Assembly: GCF_002113125.1 (NCBI RefSeq)
Contig: NZ_NEJP01000006.1
Location: forward strand, 1 to 64,000
Direction of reading: 5' to 3'
Length of the DNA stretch: 64,000 bases
Source of the DNA: Pseudomonas sp. B20(2017)
GTDB taxonomy: Bacteria > Pseudomonadota > Gammaproteobacteria > Pseudomonadales > Pseudomonadaceae
Shown: positions 33,555 to 41,102 of the stretch, one piece after another
How positions within the stretch are numbered: the first letter of the stretch is position 1
Layout of the letters: every line of letters begins with the position of its first letter
Made by a program: the position numbers and the translations under genes
The notes under the pieces: generated by a model
What the model saw: only the letters and a program-made list of their open reading frames with translations
What the model was told of the DNA's origin: nothing
Database searches by the model: none

Positions 33555-33868
33555 TCGGTTTCATCCTCGTCATCGGCGCTGCTCAGTACATCGCCGAGGC
33601 AGACCAGACGGTGTTCGCCAACGGTTTTGGTGTCGCTGGAAAAACCGACGATCAACCAGCTCTGCAGATCTTCATCAAACGTCGCCGCTGCAACTTGGGC
33701 CGGGGTGAACTCCCAATGCTTGGCTGCCCGGCCATCGATGCATTCGATGTGCAGGTTGTCGTCTTCGTCGAGGGCGAATTCGAAAGCGTGCAGGCCGTCG
33801 ATTTCGACCATACCGCAGTGTTCGAGGGCGTTGAGAAGGGTGTCGGTTACGGCAGTCATGGCAATCAT
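33551..33868 (-). CDS. Conserved small acidic protein coupled to the lactonase gene
   Basis: 105 residues from ATG 33868, with a second ATG at 33859. The protein is acidic throughout (FEFALDEDDNLHIECIDGRA, then LSSADDEDETE at the end) and has no membrane segment. It contains three cysteines. Stop overlaps the lactonase start, so translation is coupled. No family recognised. Confidence 0.65.
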   Translation of the reverse strand: MIAMTAVTDTLLNALEHCGMVEIDGLHAFEFALDEDDNLHIECIDGRAAKHWEFTPAQVAAATFDEDLQSWLIVGFSSDTKTVGEHRLVCLGDVLSSADDEDETE

Positions 33869-33918
33869 GTCTTTCAGGGGGGAAAGGACCAATGATAGCT
33901 CAAAGCTGTCGCTGAGCT

Positions 33919-34010
33919 CCTGTGGGAGCGAGCTTGCTCGCGAATACGGAGTGTCAGGCAATCAACAAGTGACTGGACGACCGCCTTCGCGAGCAAGCTC
34001 GCTCCCACAG
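33919..34010. repeat. REP pair
   Basis: CCTGTGGGAGCGAGCTTGCT faces CAAGCTCGCTCCCACAG with about 40 bases between. It separates the small acidic gene from the dehydrogenase that ends at 34026. Confidence 0.9.
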
Positions 34011-34025
34011 GGATCTCGCTGAGGC

Positions 34026-35606
34026 TTAGAGGGCTTCGCGCGATGGCTTGCCATCAACCAGCCGCTGAATGCGCAGCGGGTTGGCGTTTTTCAGCGGTTC
34101 CGGCAACAGGCTGTCGGGGTAGTTCTGGAAGCACACCGGGCGCAGGAAACGATCGATTGCCAGCGTACCCACCGAGGTGCCGCGAGCATCGGATGTCGCC
34201 GGATACGGCCCGCCGTGAACCATCGAATCACACACCTCGACACCGGTCGGATAACCATTGAGCAGGATCCGCCCGACCTTCTGTTCCAGCAACGGCGTCA
34301 GTTCCGGGAAGCGCTCGAAATCCGCCTGCTCGCCGATAATCGTCGCCGTCAGTTGCCCATGCAGGCCCTGCAACGCCGCACTCAGCTGCGCCTTGTCCGC
34401 CACCTCAACGATCACCGTGGTCGGGCCGAACACTTCTTCCTGCAACACTTCATCACCCTCGATCAGCAGACTGACATCAGCCTTGAACAACTGCGGCTGC
34501 GCCTGATTACCCTGCTGTGGATTGCCCGCCAGATGCTCGACCCCCGCGTGCGCCAACAGTTTTTCCAGACCCTTGCCGTAGCTGCCAAGGGTGCCGGCAT
34601 TGAGCATGGTTTGCGCCGGTTGATCACCGATCAGCGCCGCGACTTGCTCAACGAATGCAGTGAATTGTGGCGAGCGAATGCCGATCACCAGACCCGGGTT
34701 GGTACAGAACTGACCGCAGCCCTGCACCACCGAAGCAGTCAGATCGCGGGCGACGGTTTCCGAACGCTCGGCCAAGGCCTGTGGCAACACGATCACCGGA
34801 TTGATGCTCGACATCTCGGCGAACACCGGGATCGGTTGAGGGCGCGCCGCGGCCATGTCACACAGCGCCCGTCCGCCCCGCAGCGAACCAGTGAACCCCA
34901 CGGCCTGAATGGCCGGATGTTTGACCAGCCATTCGCCGACACCGCCGCCGTAGATCATGTTGAACACACCGGCCGGCATCGCGGTTTTTTCTGCTGCACG
35001 GATCAGCGCATCGGCGACCAGCTCAGCGGTGGCCATGTGGCCGCTGTGGGCCTTGAACACCACCGGGCAGCCGGCCGCCAGCGCGGAAGCGGTATCGCCG
35101 CCAGCGGTGGAGAATGCCAGCGGAAAGTTGCTCGCGCCGAACACTGCCACCGGCCCCAGGCCGATGCGGTACTGGCGCAGATCCGGACGCGGCAGCGGTT
35201 GACGATCCGGCAACGGCAGGTCGATCCGTGCACCGTAGAAGTCACCGCGCCGCAGGACTTTGGCGAACAAGCGCATCTGACCGCTGGTGCGCCCTCTTTC
35301 ACCCTGTATCCGCCCTGCCGGCAATGCGGTTTCGCTGCAGACCACGGCCACGAAGTCATCGCCCAGCGCGTCCAGCTCATCGGCAATCGCATCGAGAAAC
35401 TGCGCGCGGCGTTCGGCGCTGAGGCTGCGATACGCCGGATACGCCGCCGCAGCGGCCTTGGCGGCGGCGTCCACTTCCGCTTCCGTGGCCTGAATGAAAT
35501 CGTGGGGCAATGCCTCGCCCGTGGTGGCGTCGACGCTTTGCAGCTTGACGTTGCCTTCCGCGCTGCGACGGCCGCCGATGTAGTTGTGACCGAGAATCTG
35601 AGTCAT
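34026..35606 (-). CDS. 2-oxoglutarate semialdehyde (2,5-dioxovalerate) dehydrogenase
   Basis: 526 residues, an aldehyde dehydrogenase of the NADP-type KGSADH class, which starts ILGHNYIGGRRSAEGNVKLQ. Catalytic Glu lies in PVFAEMSSINPVIVLPQAL and catalytic Cys in VVQGCGQFCTNPGLVIGI; the EEVFGPTTVIVEV motif is present. It oxidises 2-oxoglutarate semialdehyde to 2-oxoglutarate, the last step of non-phosphorylative pentose or glucarate breakdown. It follows the FAH-family dehydratase gene by 9 bases in the same direction, which supports the pentonate assignment. Confidence 0.9.
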   Translation of the reverse strand: MTQILGHNYIGGRRSAEGNVKLQSVDATTGEALPHDFIQATEAEVDAAAKAAAAAYPAYRSLSAERRAQFLDAIADELDALGDDFVAVVCSETALPAGRIQGERGRTSGQMRLFAKVLRRGDFYGARIDLPLPDRQPLPRPDLRQYRIGLGPVAVFGASNFPLAFSTAGGDTASALAAGCPVVFKAHSGHMATAELVADALIRAAEKTAMPAGVFNMIYGGGVGEWLVKHPAIQAVGFTGSLRGGRALCDMAAARPQPIPVFAEMSSINPVIVLPQALAERSETVARDLTASVVQGCGQFCTNPGLVIGIRSPQFTAFVEQVAALIGDQPAQTMLNAGTLGSYGKGLEKLLAHAGVEHLAGNPQQGNQAQPQLFKADVSLLIEGDEVLQEEVFGPTTVIVEVADKAQLSAALQGLHGQLTATIIGEQADFERFPELTPLLEQKVGRILLNGYPTGVEVCDSMVHGGPYPATSDARGTSVGTLAIDRFLRPVCFQNYPDSLLPEPLKNANPLRIQRLVDGKPSREAL

Positions 35607-35615
35607 GGGATCTCC

Positions 35616-36608
35616 TTAAAGGGTGCCGATGCTGTCCGGTTCGAATGCGGCTGCGACCGGGGCGATGCCGTTGACCAGCGGTGCGCCGAATTCGGCCTGG
35701 CTGATCTCGAACACGTCGCCCGGCTGAGTGCGAATGCCATCGGCGAACGACAGGGTCGCCGTGCCGAAGAAGTGAATGTGCACGTCACCGGGACGCAGGA
35801 ACTGGCTGTACTTGAAGTGGTGATATTCCAGGTTCGCCAGGCTGTGGCACATGTTGGCCTCGCCGCTGAGGAACTCGTTTTGCCACAGGACTTCGCCATC
35901 GCGCAGGATGCGGCTGGTGCCTGCCAGATGTTGAGGTAGCTCACCGACGCGAAGTTCCGGGCCGTAGCTGCAACTGCGCAGTTTCGAGTGGGCCAGGTAC
36001 AGGTAATTTTTGCGTTCCATGACGTGATCGGAGAACTCGTTGCCCACCGCAAAACCGAGGCGATACGGCTTGCCGTCGTGGCCGATGATGTAGAGGCCGG
36101 CCATCTCCGGCTCCTCGCCGGCGTCTTCGGCAAACGGCGGCAGCGGGAACGGCTGACCGGGACGCACGACGATGCTGCCGTCGCCCTTGTAGAACCATTC
36201 CGGCTGTACGCCGGCCTGCCCCGCCGCCGGTTTTCCGCCCTCCACGCCCCATTTGAAGATGCGCATGGTGTCGGTCATCGCCGCTTCGTCGCCGGCCTGC
36301 TGGTGCATTTTGTCCCGGGCCGACGCGCTGCCGAGGTGCGTGAGACCGGTGCCGCTGACCAGCAGGTGCGCCGGGTCCGGGTGGTCCAGCGGTGGCAGGA
36401 TGCGCAGATCTTTTAGTAACTGCGCGTAATCGTGACTGATGCCCAGGCCGAGGGTTTGCACTTGCTGCACAAGGGTGCTGCCGGCCTCGATCGCGGCCAG
36501 GGCCAGATCGCGAACCGTGCGCGCATCCTGCACTTCACGCACCAGACCGTCCTCGACCACCCCGACACGGCGCTCGCCGCTACTCAATTCGAATTGAACC
36601 AGATGCAT
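35616..36608 (-). CDS. AraD1/GguC-type fumarylacetoacetate hydrolase family protein, probable 2-keto-3-deoxy-L-arabonate dehydratase
   Basis: 330 residues. The metal ligands of the FAH fold appear in the C-terminal half: AEDAGEEPEMAGLYIIGHDG (acidic ligands), then GFAVGNEFSDHVMERKNYLY and GDVHIHFFGTATLSFADGI. The N-terminal MHLVQFELSSGERRVGVVED and VSGTGLTHLGSASARDKMHQ match the AraD1 group. It would convert 2-keto-3-deoxy-L-arabonate to 2-oxoglutarate semialdehyde, used by the next gene. Transcribed with it; the MFS gene lies upstream behind a REP pair. Confidence 0.82.
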   Translation of the reverse strand: MHLVQFELSSGERRVGVVEDGLVREVQDARTVRDLALAAIEAGSTLVQQVQTLGLGISHDYAQLLKDLRILPPLDHPDPAHLLVSGTGLTHLGSASARDKMHQQAGDEAAMTDTMRIFKWGVEGGKPAAGQAGVQPEWFYKGDGSIVVRPGQPFPLPPFAEDAGEEPEMAGLYIIGHDGKPYRLGFAVGNEFSDHVMERKNYLYLAHSKLRSCSYGPELRVGELPQHLAGTSRILRDGEVLWQNEFLSGEANMCHSLANLEYHHFKYSQFLRPGDVHIHFFGTATLSFADGIRTQPGDVFEISQAEFGAPLVNGIAPVAAAFEPDSIGTL

Positions 36609-36652
36609 AAATCCTCTCCTCTATACAAATCCTGAGTTCGGCACCGTCCCAT

Positions 36653-36742
36653 TGTGGGAGCGGGCTTGCTCGCGAAAGCGGTGTGTCATTCAACTGTGAG
36701 GGTGGCTGACCCAGCGCATTCGCGAGCAAGCCCGCTCCCACA
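36653..36742. repeat. REP pair inside the pentonate operon
   Basis: TTGTGGGAGCGGGCTTGCTC faces GAGCAAGCCCGCTCCCACA. It stands between the MFS gene and the FAH gene, which run the same way, so it may lower expression of the downstream enzymes or mark a separate promoter. Confidence 0.9.
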
Positions 36743-36766
36743 TGGGTTGTGTACGGTTCTGCAGAT

Positions 36767-38089
36767 TCAGGTATGGGTGGCGCCTCGCGCACTCGCTGCA
36801 AATTGCTCGACCGGCAGCACATGCTTGCGCTCCAGCAAGCGATAGACAACGCCCGTCAGAATCAGCCCGAACACCATCACGCCGGACAGGAAGTACAGGC
36901 CCGAAGCGAGGTTGCCGGTGTATTCCTTCAACGCGCCGATCACGAACGGGCCGATGTAGCCGCCGAGGTTGCCCACCGAGTTGATCAGCGCAATCCCGGC
37001 CGCCGCACTGGCACCGGCGAAGAAGCGACCCGGCAAAGTCCAGAACACCGCCGTGCAGGAAAACAGCGCGAACGCCACCAGACACAACGCCGCCAGTTGC
37101 GCCACCGGCAACGACAGCCAGGCGCTGAGGAACAGGCCAATCGCGCCCAGCACATAGAGCACCGCCAGATGGCCGTAACGATCATTCAAACGGTCGGAAC
37201 TGCGCGGAATGATCAGCAGGCCGATGATCCCGAAAATGTACGGCACCGATGACACGAAACCGGTCACCAGATCGCTGCCGCCAAACTGTTTGATCAGGGT
37301 CGGCAGCCACAGGCCCAGACCATAAATACTCAGGGTCACCGGCAGATAGAACAGCGCCAGCAGCAACACGCGTTTGTCTTTTAGCGCATGCAGCGGATTG
37401 CCGTGACGGGTCTGGCCGTATTCCTGCAGGTCCTTTTTCAGCTCGCCGGTCAGCCAGTCCTTTTCAGCCTGGTCCATCCATTTCACTTGCTGCGGGCCGT
37501 CCGGCAGCCAGCGCAATACCGGCCAGGTCAGCAGGATCGCCGGGGTGCCGATGACGATGAACAGCCATTGCCAGCCGTGCAGGCCGAGGATGCCGTCCAT
37601 GCCCAATAAACCGCCGGACACGGGGCCGGTGATCATCATCGCGATGGGTTGGGAAAGGATGAACAGCCCAAGGATCTTGCCGCGATGGCGCACCGGGAAC
37701 CATTGGGTGATGTAGTACAGAACGCCGGGAAAGAACCCCGCCTCCGCCGCGCCGAGCAGAAAGCGCATGACGTAGAAACTGTGCGGGCCCTGGACGAATG
37801 CCATGCCGATGGTGATTGCGCCCCAGGTAATCATGATCCGCGCGAACCAGCGCCGCGCACCAAAGCGTTCGAGCATCAGGTTGCTGGGAATCTCTAACAG
37901 GAAGTAGCCGATGAAGAACAGCCCGGCACCGAGGCCGTAGGCGGCATCGCCGATGCCGATGTCGGCGCCCATGTGCAGCTTGGCGAAGCCGACGGCGGAG
38001 CGATCCACATAGGCGATCAGGTACAGCAGGATCAGGAAGGGAATCAGTTTCAGTGTGATGCGCCGGACAAGCCGCAGTTCCTGGCTCAT
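36767..38089 (-). CDS. MFS transporter, anion:cation symporter family (sugar acid importer)
   Basis: 440 residues with twelve predicted spans. The N-terminus has LILLYLIAYVDRSAVGFAKL and the MFS motif region LLEIPSNLMLERFGARRWFA, then RFLLGAAEAGFFPGVLYYIT and PVRHRGKILGLF, all typical of the ACS subfamily that brings in galactonate, glucarate and related acids with protons. Divergent from the dehydratase at 38283; the shared 190-base gap carries two likely GntR operators. Confidence 0.88.
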   Translation of the reverse strand: MSQELRLVRRITLKLIPFLILLYLIAYVDRSAVGFAKLHMGADIGIGDAAYGLGAGLFFIGYFLLEIPSNLMLERFGARRWFARIMITWGAITIGMAFVQGPHSFYVMRFLLGAAEAGFFPGVLYYITQWFPVRHRGKILGLFILSQPIAMMITGPVSGGLLGMDGILGLHGWQWLFIVIGTPAILLTWPVLRWLPDGPQQVKWMDQAEKDWLTGELKKDLQEYGQTRHGNPLHALKDKRVLLLALFYLPVTLSIYGLGLWLPTLIKQFGGSDLVTGFVSSVPYIFGIIGLLIIPRSSDRLNDRYGHLAVLYVLGAIGLFLSAWLSLPVAQLAALCLVAFALFSCTAVFWTLPGRFFAGASAAAGIALINSVGNLGGYIGPFVIGALKEYTGNLASGLYFLSGVMVFGLILTGVVYRLLERKHVLPVEQFAASARGATHT

Positions 38090-38182
38090 GAGATCGGTCT
38101 CCGATTGTTGTTTTTATGGAACCTCGGGGGACGCCTCTCACGGAAAACCGCCAGGGCCATCCCTCCGTCGAAAACGACTATA

Positions 38183-38193
38183 TAGTAATACTA
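38183..38193. promoter_or_regulatory. Candidate FadR-type operator 1 (TAGTAATACTA)
   Basis: Perfect 11-base palindrome TAGTAATACTA matching the T.GTnnnAC.A form bound by FadR/FCD-type GntR regulators. It lies between the divergent MFS and dehydratase genes; the cluster has an FCD regulator at 40204. Confidence 0.55.
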
Positions 38194-38257
38194 ATTACGC
38201 AACAACACTTCCAAACCGTCGATTTTGAGCTTATGTTTAGCCAAAGCTCGCAAACAA

Positions 38258-38268
38258 TAGTCTTACAA
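38258..38268. promoter_or_regulatory. Candidate FadR-type operator 2 (TAGTCTTACAA)
   Basis: TAGTCTTACAA also fits T.GTnnnAC.A. It is 15 bases upstream of the dehydratase start, where a bound repressor would block initiation, and 75 bases from operator 1, roughly seven helical turns. Confidence 0.45.
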
Positions 38269-38282
38269 TAAGAGAATCGATC

Positions 38283-40019
38283 ATGTCTGATAAGAAACCC
38301 ACCCTGCGCTCCGCCCAATGGTTTGGCACGGCCGACAAGAACGGCTTCATGTACCGCAGCTGGATGAAGAATCAGGGCATCGCCGACCATCAGTTCCACG
38401 GCAAGCCGATCATCGGCATCTGCAACACCTGGTCGGAACTGACCCCGTGCAACGCGCACTTCCGCCAGATCGCGGAGCACGTCAAACGCGGGGTGATCGA
38501 GGCCGGTGGTTTCCCGGTGGAATTCCCGGTGTTCTCCAACGGCGAATCGAACCTGCGCCCGACCGCCATGCTCACCCGCAACCTGGCGAGCATGGACGTC
38601 GAGGAAGCGATTCGCGGCAACCCGATTGACGGCGTGGTGCTGCTGACCGGTTGCGACAAGACCACTCCGGCCCTGCTGATGGGCGCGGCCAGTTGCGACG
38701 TGCCGGCGATCGTCGTCACCGGCGGGCCGATGCTCAACGGCAAGCACAAGGGCAAGGACATTGGTTCCGGCACTGTGGTCTGGCAGCTCAGCGAACAGGT
38801 CAAGGCCGGGACCATCACGATTGACGACTTCCTGGCGGCCGAGGGCGGCATGTCCCGCTCGGCCGGCACCTGCAACACCATGGGCACCGCTTCGACCATG
38901 GCCTGCATGGCCGAAGCACTCGGCACTTCGCTTCCGCACAACGCGGCGATTCCGGCGGTGGATGCGCGGCGTTATGTGCTGGCGCATATGTCCGGAATGC
39001 GCGCGGTCGAGATGGTTCGAGAGGATCTGAAACTGTCGAAGATCCTGACCAAGGAAGCCTTCGAAAACGCGATCCGGGTCAACGCGGCGATTGGCGGTTC
39101 GACCAACGCCGTGATCCACCTCAAAGCCATCGCAGGGCGCATCGGCGTCGAGCTGGATCTGGACGACTGGACCCGCATCGGTCGCGGCATGCCGACCATC
39201 GTCGACCTGCAACCGTCCGGGCGTTTCCTGATGGAAGAGTTCTACTACGCGGGCGGCTTGCCGGCCGTGCTGCGGCGCCTCGGCGAGGCCAATCTGATTC
39301 CGAATCCGAACGCATTGACCGTCAACGGCAAATCCATCGGCGAGAACACCAAGGACGCACCAATCTACGGTGAAGACGAAGTGATCCGCACCCTCGACAA
39401 TCCGATCCGCGCCGACGGCGGCATCTGCGTGTTGCGCGGTAACCTGGCGCCACTGGGCGCGGTGCTCAAACCATCAGCCGCCACGCCGGAACTGATGCAG
39501 CACCGTGGCCGCGCGGTCGTGTTCGAGAACTTCGACATGTACAAGGCGCGGATCAACGACCCGGAACTGGAGGTCGATGCCAACTCGATTCTGGTGATGA
39601 AGAATTGCGGGCCGAAGGGTTATCCGGGCATGGCCGAAGTCGGCAACATGGGGCTGCCGGCCAAGTTGCTGGCGCAGGGCGTGACCGACATGGTGCGCAT
39701 CTCCGACGCGCGGATGAGCGGCACCGCTTACGGCACTGTTGTCTTGCACGTCGCCCCGGAAGCGGCGGCCGGCGGGCCCTTGGCGGCAGTGAAGGAAGGC
39801 GACTGGATCGAGCTGGACTGCGCCAGCGGGCGTTTGCACCTGGACATTCCGGACGCTGAACTGGCGGCGCGCATGGCGGATCTGCAACCGCCGCAGCAAT
39901 TGTTGGTGGGTGGGTATCGTCAGTTGTATATCGACCATGTTCTGCAGGCGGATCAAGGTTGCGATTTCGACTTCCTCGTCGGTTGCCGAGGGGCTGAAGT
40001 GCCGCGCCATTCCCACTGA
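38283..40019 (+). CDS. IlvD/Edd-family dehydratase, probable L-arabonate dehydratase
   Basis: 578 residues. The [2Fe-2S] cluster motifs are seen as GICNTWSELTPCNAHF (about 42-57), LLTGCDKTTPALLMGAA (about 122-138) and SRSAGTCNTMGTASTMACMA (about 195-214). The C-terminal DARMSGTAYGTVVLHVAPEA is the second IlvD/Edd signature. Length and GMRAVEMVREDLKLSKILTK fit sugar-acid dehydratases of the pentonate group. It would make 2-keto-3-deoxy-L-arabonate for the FAH-family enzyme. The exact sugar (L-arabonate, D-xylonate or other) cannot be decided from sequence reading. Confidence 0.85.
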   Translation: MSDKKPTLRSAQWFGTADKNGFMYRSWMKNQGIADHQFHGKPIIGICNTWSELTPCNAHFRQIAEHVKRGVIEAGGFPVEFPVFSNGESNLRPTAMLTRNLASMDVEEAIRGNPIDGVVLLTGCDKTTPALLMGAASCDVPAIVVTGGPMLNGKHKGKDIGSGTVVWQLSEQVKAGTITIDDFLAAEGGMSRSAGTCNTMGTASTMACMAEALGTSLPHNAAIPAVDARRYVLAHMSGMRAVEMVREDLKLSKILTKEAFENAIRVNAAIGGSTNAVIHLKAIAGRIGVELDLDDWTRIGRGMPTIVDLQPSGRFLMEEFYYAGGLPAVLRRLGEANLIPNPNALTVNGKSIGENTKDAPIYGEDEVIRTLDNPIRADGGICVLRGNLAPLGAVLKPSAATPELMQHRGRAVVFENFDMYKARINDPELEVDANSILVMKNCGPKGYPGMAEVGNMGLPAKLLAQGVTDMVRISDARMSGTAYGTVVLHVAPEAAAGGPLAAVKEGDWIELDCASGRLHLDIPDAELAARMADLQPPQQLLVGGYRQLYIDHVLQADQGCDFDFLVGCRGAEVPRHSH

Positions 40020-40033
40020 CACCGCCATTACCT

Positions 40034-40121
40034 TGTGGGAGCGGGCTTGCTCGCGAAAGCGGATTGTCAGCAACCTGTGTTTGTCTGACACACCGCTTTC
40101 GCGAGCAAGCCCGCTCCCACA
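40034..40121. repeat. REP pair
   Basis: CTTGTGGGAGCGGGCTTGCT faces GAGCAAGCCCGCTCCCACA, 15 bases after the dehydratase stop, and separates it from the regulator gene. Confidence 0.9.
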
Positions 40122-40203
40122 TTTGCTCTGTATCTGCCTCAAGACTGTGTGGTGCCTGCTATGATGCGCGGCATCTCCATCGCTCAGGATCGCGCCGCTC
40201 CCC

Positions 40204-40923
40204 ATGGATTACCGCAAACCTTCCGACCGTAAAAGCATGCACTCGCGCATCGTCCAGGAGCTGGGCATGCAGATTGTTTCCGGACGCTTTCTGCCCTGCG
40301 ACAAGCTGCCCGCCGAAGCCTTGCTCTGCGAGGAGTACGCGGTCAGCCGGCCGGTGTTGCGCGAAGCCACCCGAGTGCTGGTCGCCAAGGGCCTGGTGTA
40401 TTCGAAACCGCGCGTCGGTACCGTGGTCAAGCCGCGCCGCGAATGGCACATGCTCGACCCGGACGTGCTGCACTGGCTGATGCAAAGCAGCCCGCAGAAC
40501 GAGTTCTTCAACGTCCTGACCAGCGTGCGCAGCATCATTGAACCGGCCGCCGCCGCCCTCGCCGCCCAGCACGCGACCGATGCCGACATTGCGTCGATTG
40601 CCGAAGCGTACCAGCGCATGGAAGCCGCGCCGACACCGGAGGCCTTGCTGCAACCGGATCTGGACTTTCACAGCCGGATTGCCGATGCGACTCACAACGA
40701 TTTGCTGGCGAATCTGTGCAATATGTTGTCGGTGGCGATTGCCGAGGCGCTGAAGCATTCGAACCAGCGGCCGAATCTGCATGAGCTGGCATTGCCTCGC
40801 CACAAGGCGATTTTGACGGCGATCGAGAATCGGGATGCGTTAGGGGCGCGGCATGCGACGCTGGTGCAACTGGACGATGCACGGAGTGCCTTGAGTGTTG
40901 TGCTCGGCACCGAACTCTCCTGA
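40204..40923 (+). CDS. GntR/FCD-family regulator of the pentonate cluster
   Basis: 239 residues. Winged helix at about 10-75 (QELGMQIVSGRFLPCDKLPA, then EEYAVSRPVLREATRVLVAK and KPRVGTVVKPR). The FCD sensor domain has the metal/ligand histidines in DLDFHSRIADATHNDLL, ELALPRHKAILTAIENRDAL and ARHATLVQLDDA. Such proteins repress sugar-acid catabolic genes until the substrate binds. It lies directly after the dehydratase gene and is the natural candidate for the two operators at 38183 and 38258. Confidence 0.88.
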   Translation: MDYRKPSDRKSMHSRIVQELGMQIVSGRFLPCDKLPAEALLCEEYAVSRPVLREATRVLVAKGLVYSKPRVGTVVKPRREWHMLDPDVLHWLMQSSPQNEFFNVLTSVRSIIEPAAAALAAQHATDADIASIAEAYQRMEAAPTPEALLQPDLDFHSRIADATHNDLLANLCNMLSVAIAEALKHSNQRPNLHELALPRHKAILTAIENRDALGARHATLVQLDDARSALSVVLGTELS

Positions 40924-40934
40924 ACACAACAAAA

Positions 40935-41030
40935 CCCTGTGCGAGCTGGCTTGCCAGCGATGAAGGCTGAACATTCAACATTGGTGTGGGCTGCTGATCC
41001 GCTATCGCTGGCAAGCCAGCTCCCACAGGG
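40935..41030. repeat. REP-like pair, GCTGGCTTGCCAGC variant
   Basis: CCCTGTGCGAGCTGGCTTGC faces GCAAGCCAGCTCCCACAGGG. The core differs from the other pairs (GCTGGCTTGCCAGC in place of GCGGGCTTGCTCGC), so it is another REP subtype. Confidence 0.85.
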
Positions 41031-41052
41031 TTAATCGTGAACTTCGCGACAT

Positions 41053-41086
41053 AAAAAAGCCGCAACCCTCGGGTTGCGGCTTTTTC
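41053..41086. terminator. Bidirectional terminator between the regulator and the RND exporter gene
   Basis: AAAAAAGCCGCAACCC and GGGTTGCGGCTTTTT form a perfect stem around TC, with A and T runs, 17 bases beyond the RND stop codon on the minus strand. Confidence 0.9.
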
Positions 41087-41102
41087 GTTTCATGCTCGCC
41101 GA

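Noticed and set aside
34215..35939. 574-codon + strand frame across the semialdehyde dehydrogenase
   Set aside because: Antisense of a clear ALDH; no recognisable motif in the + frame.
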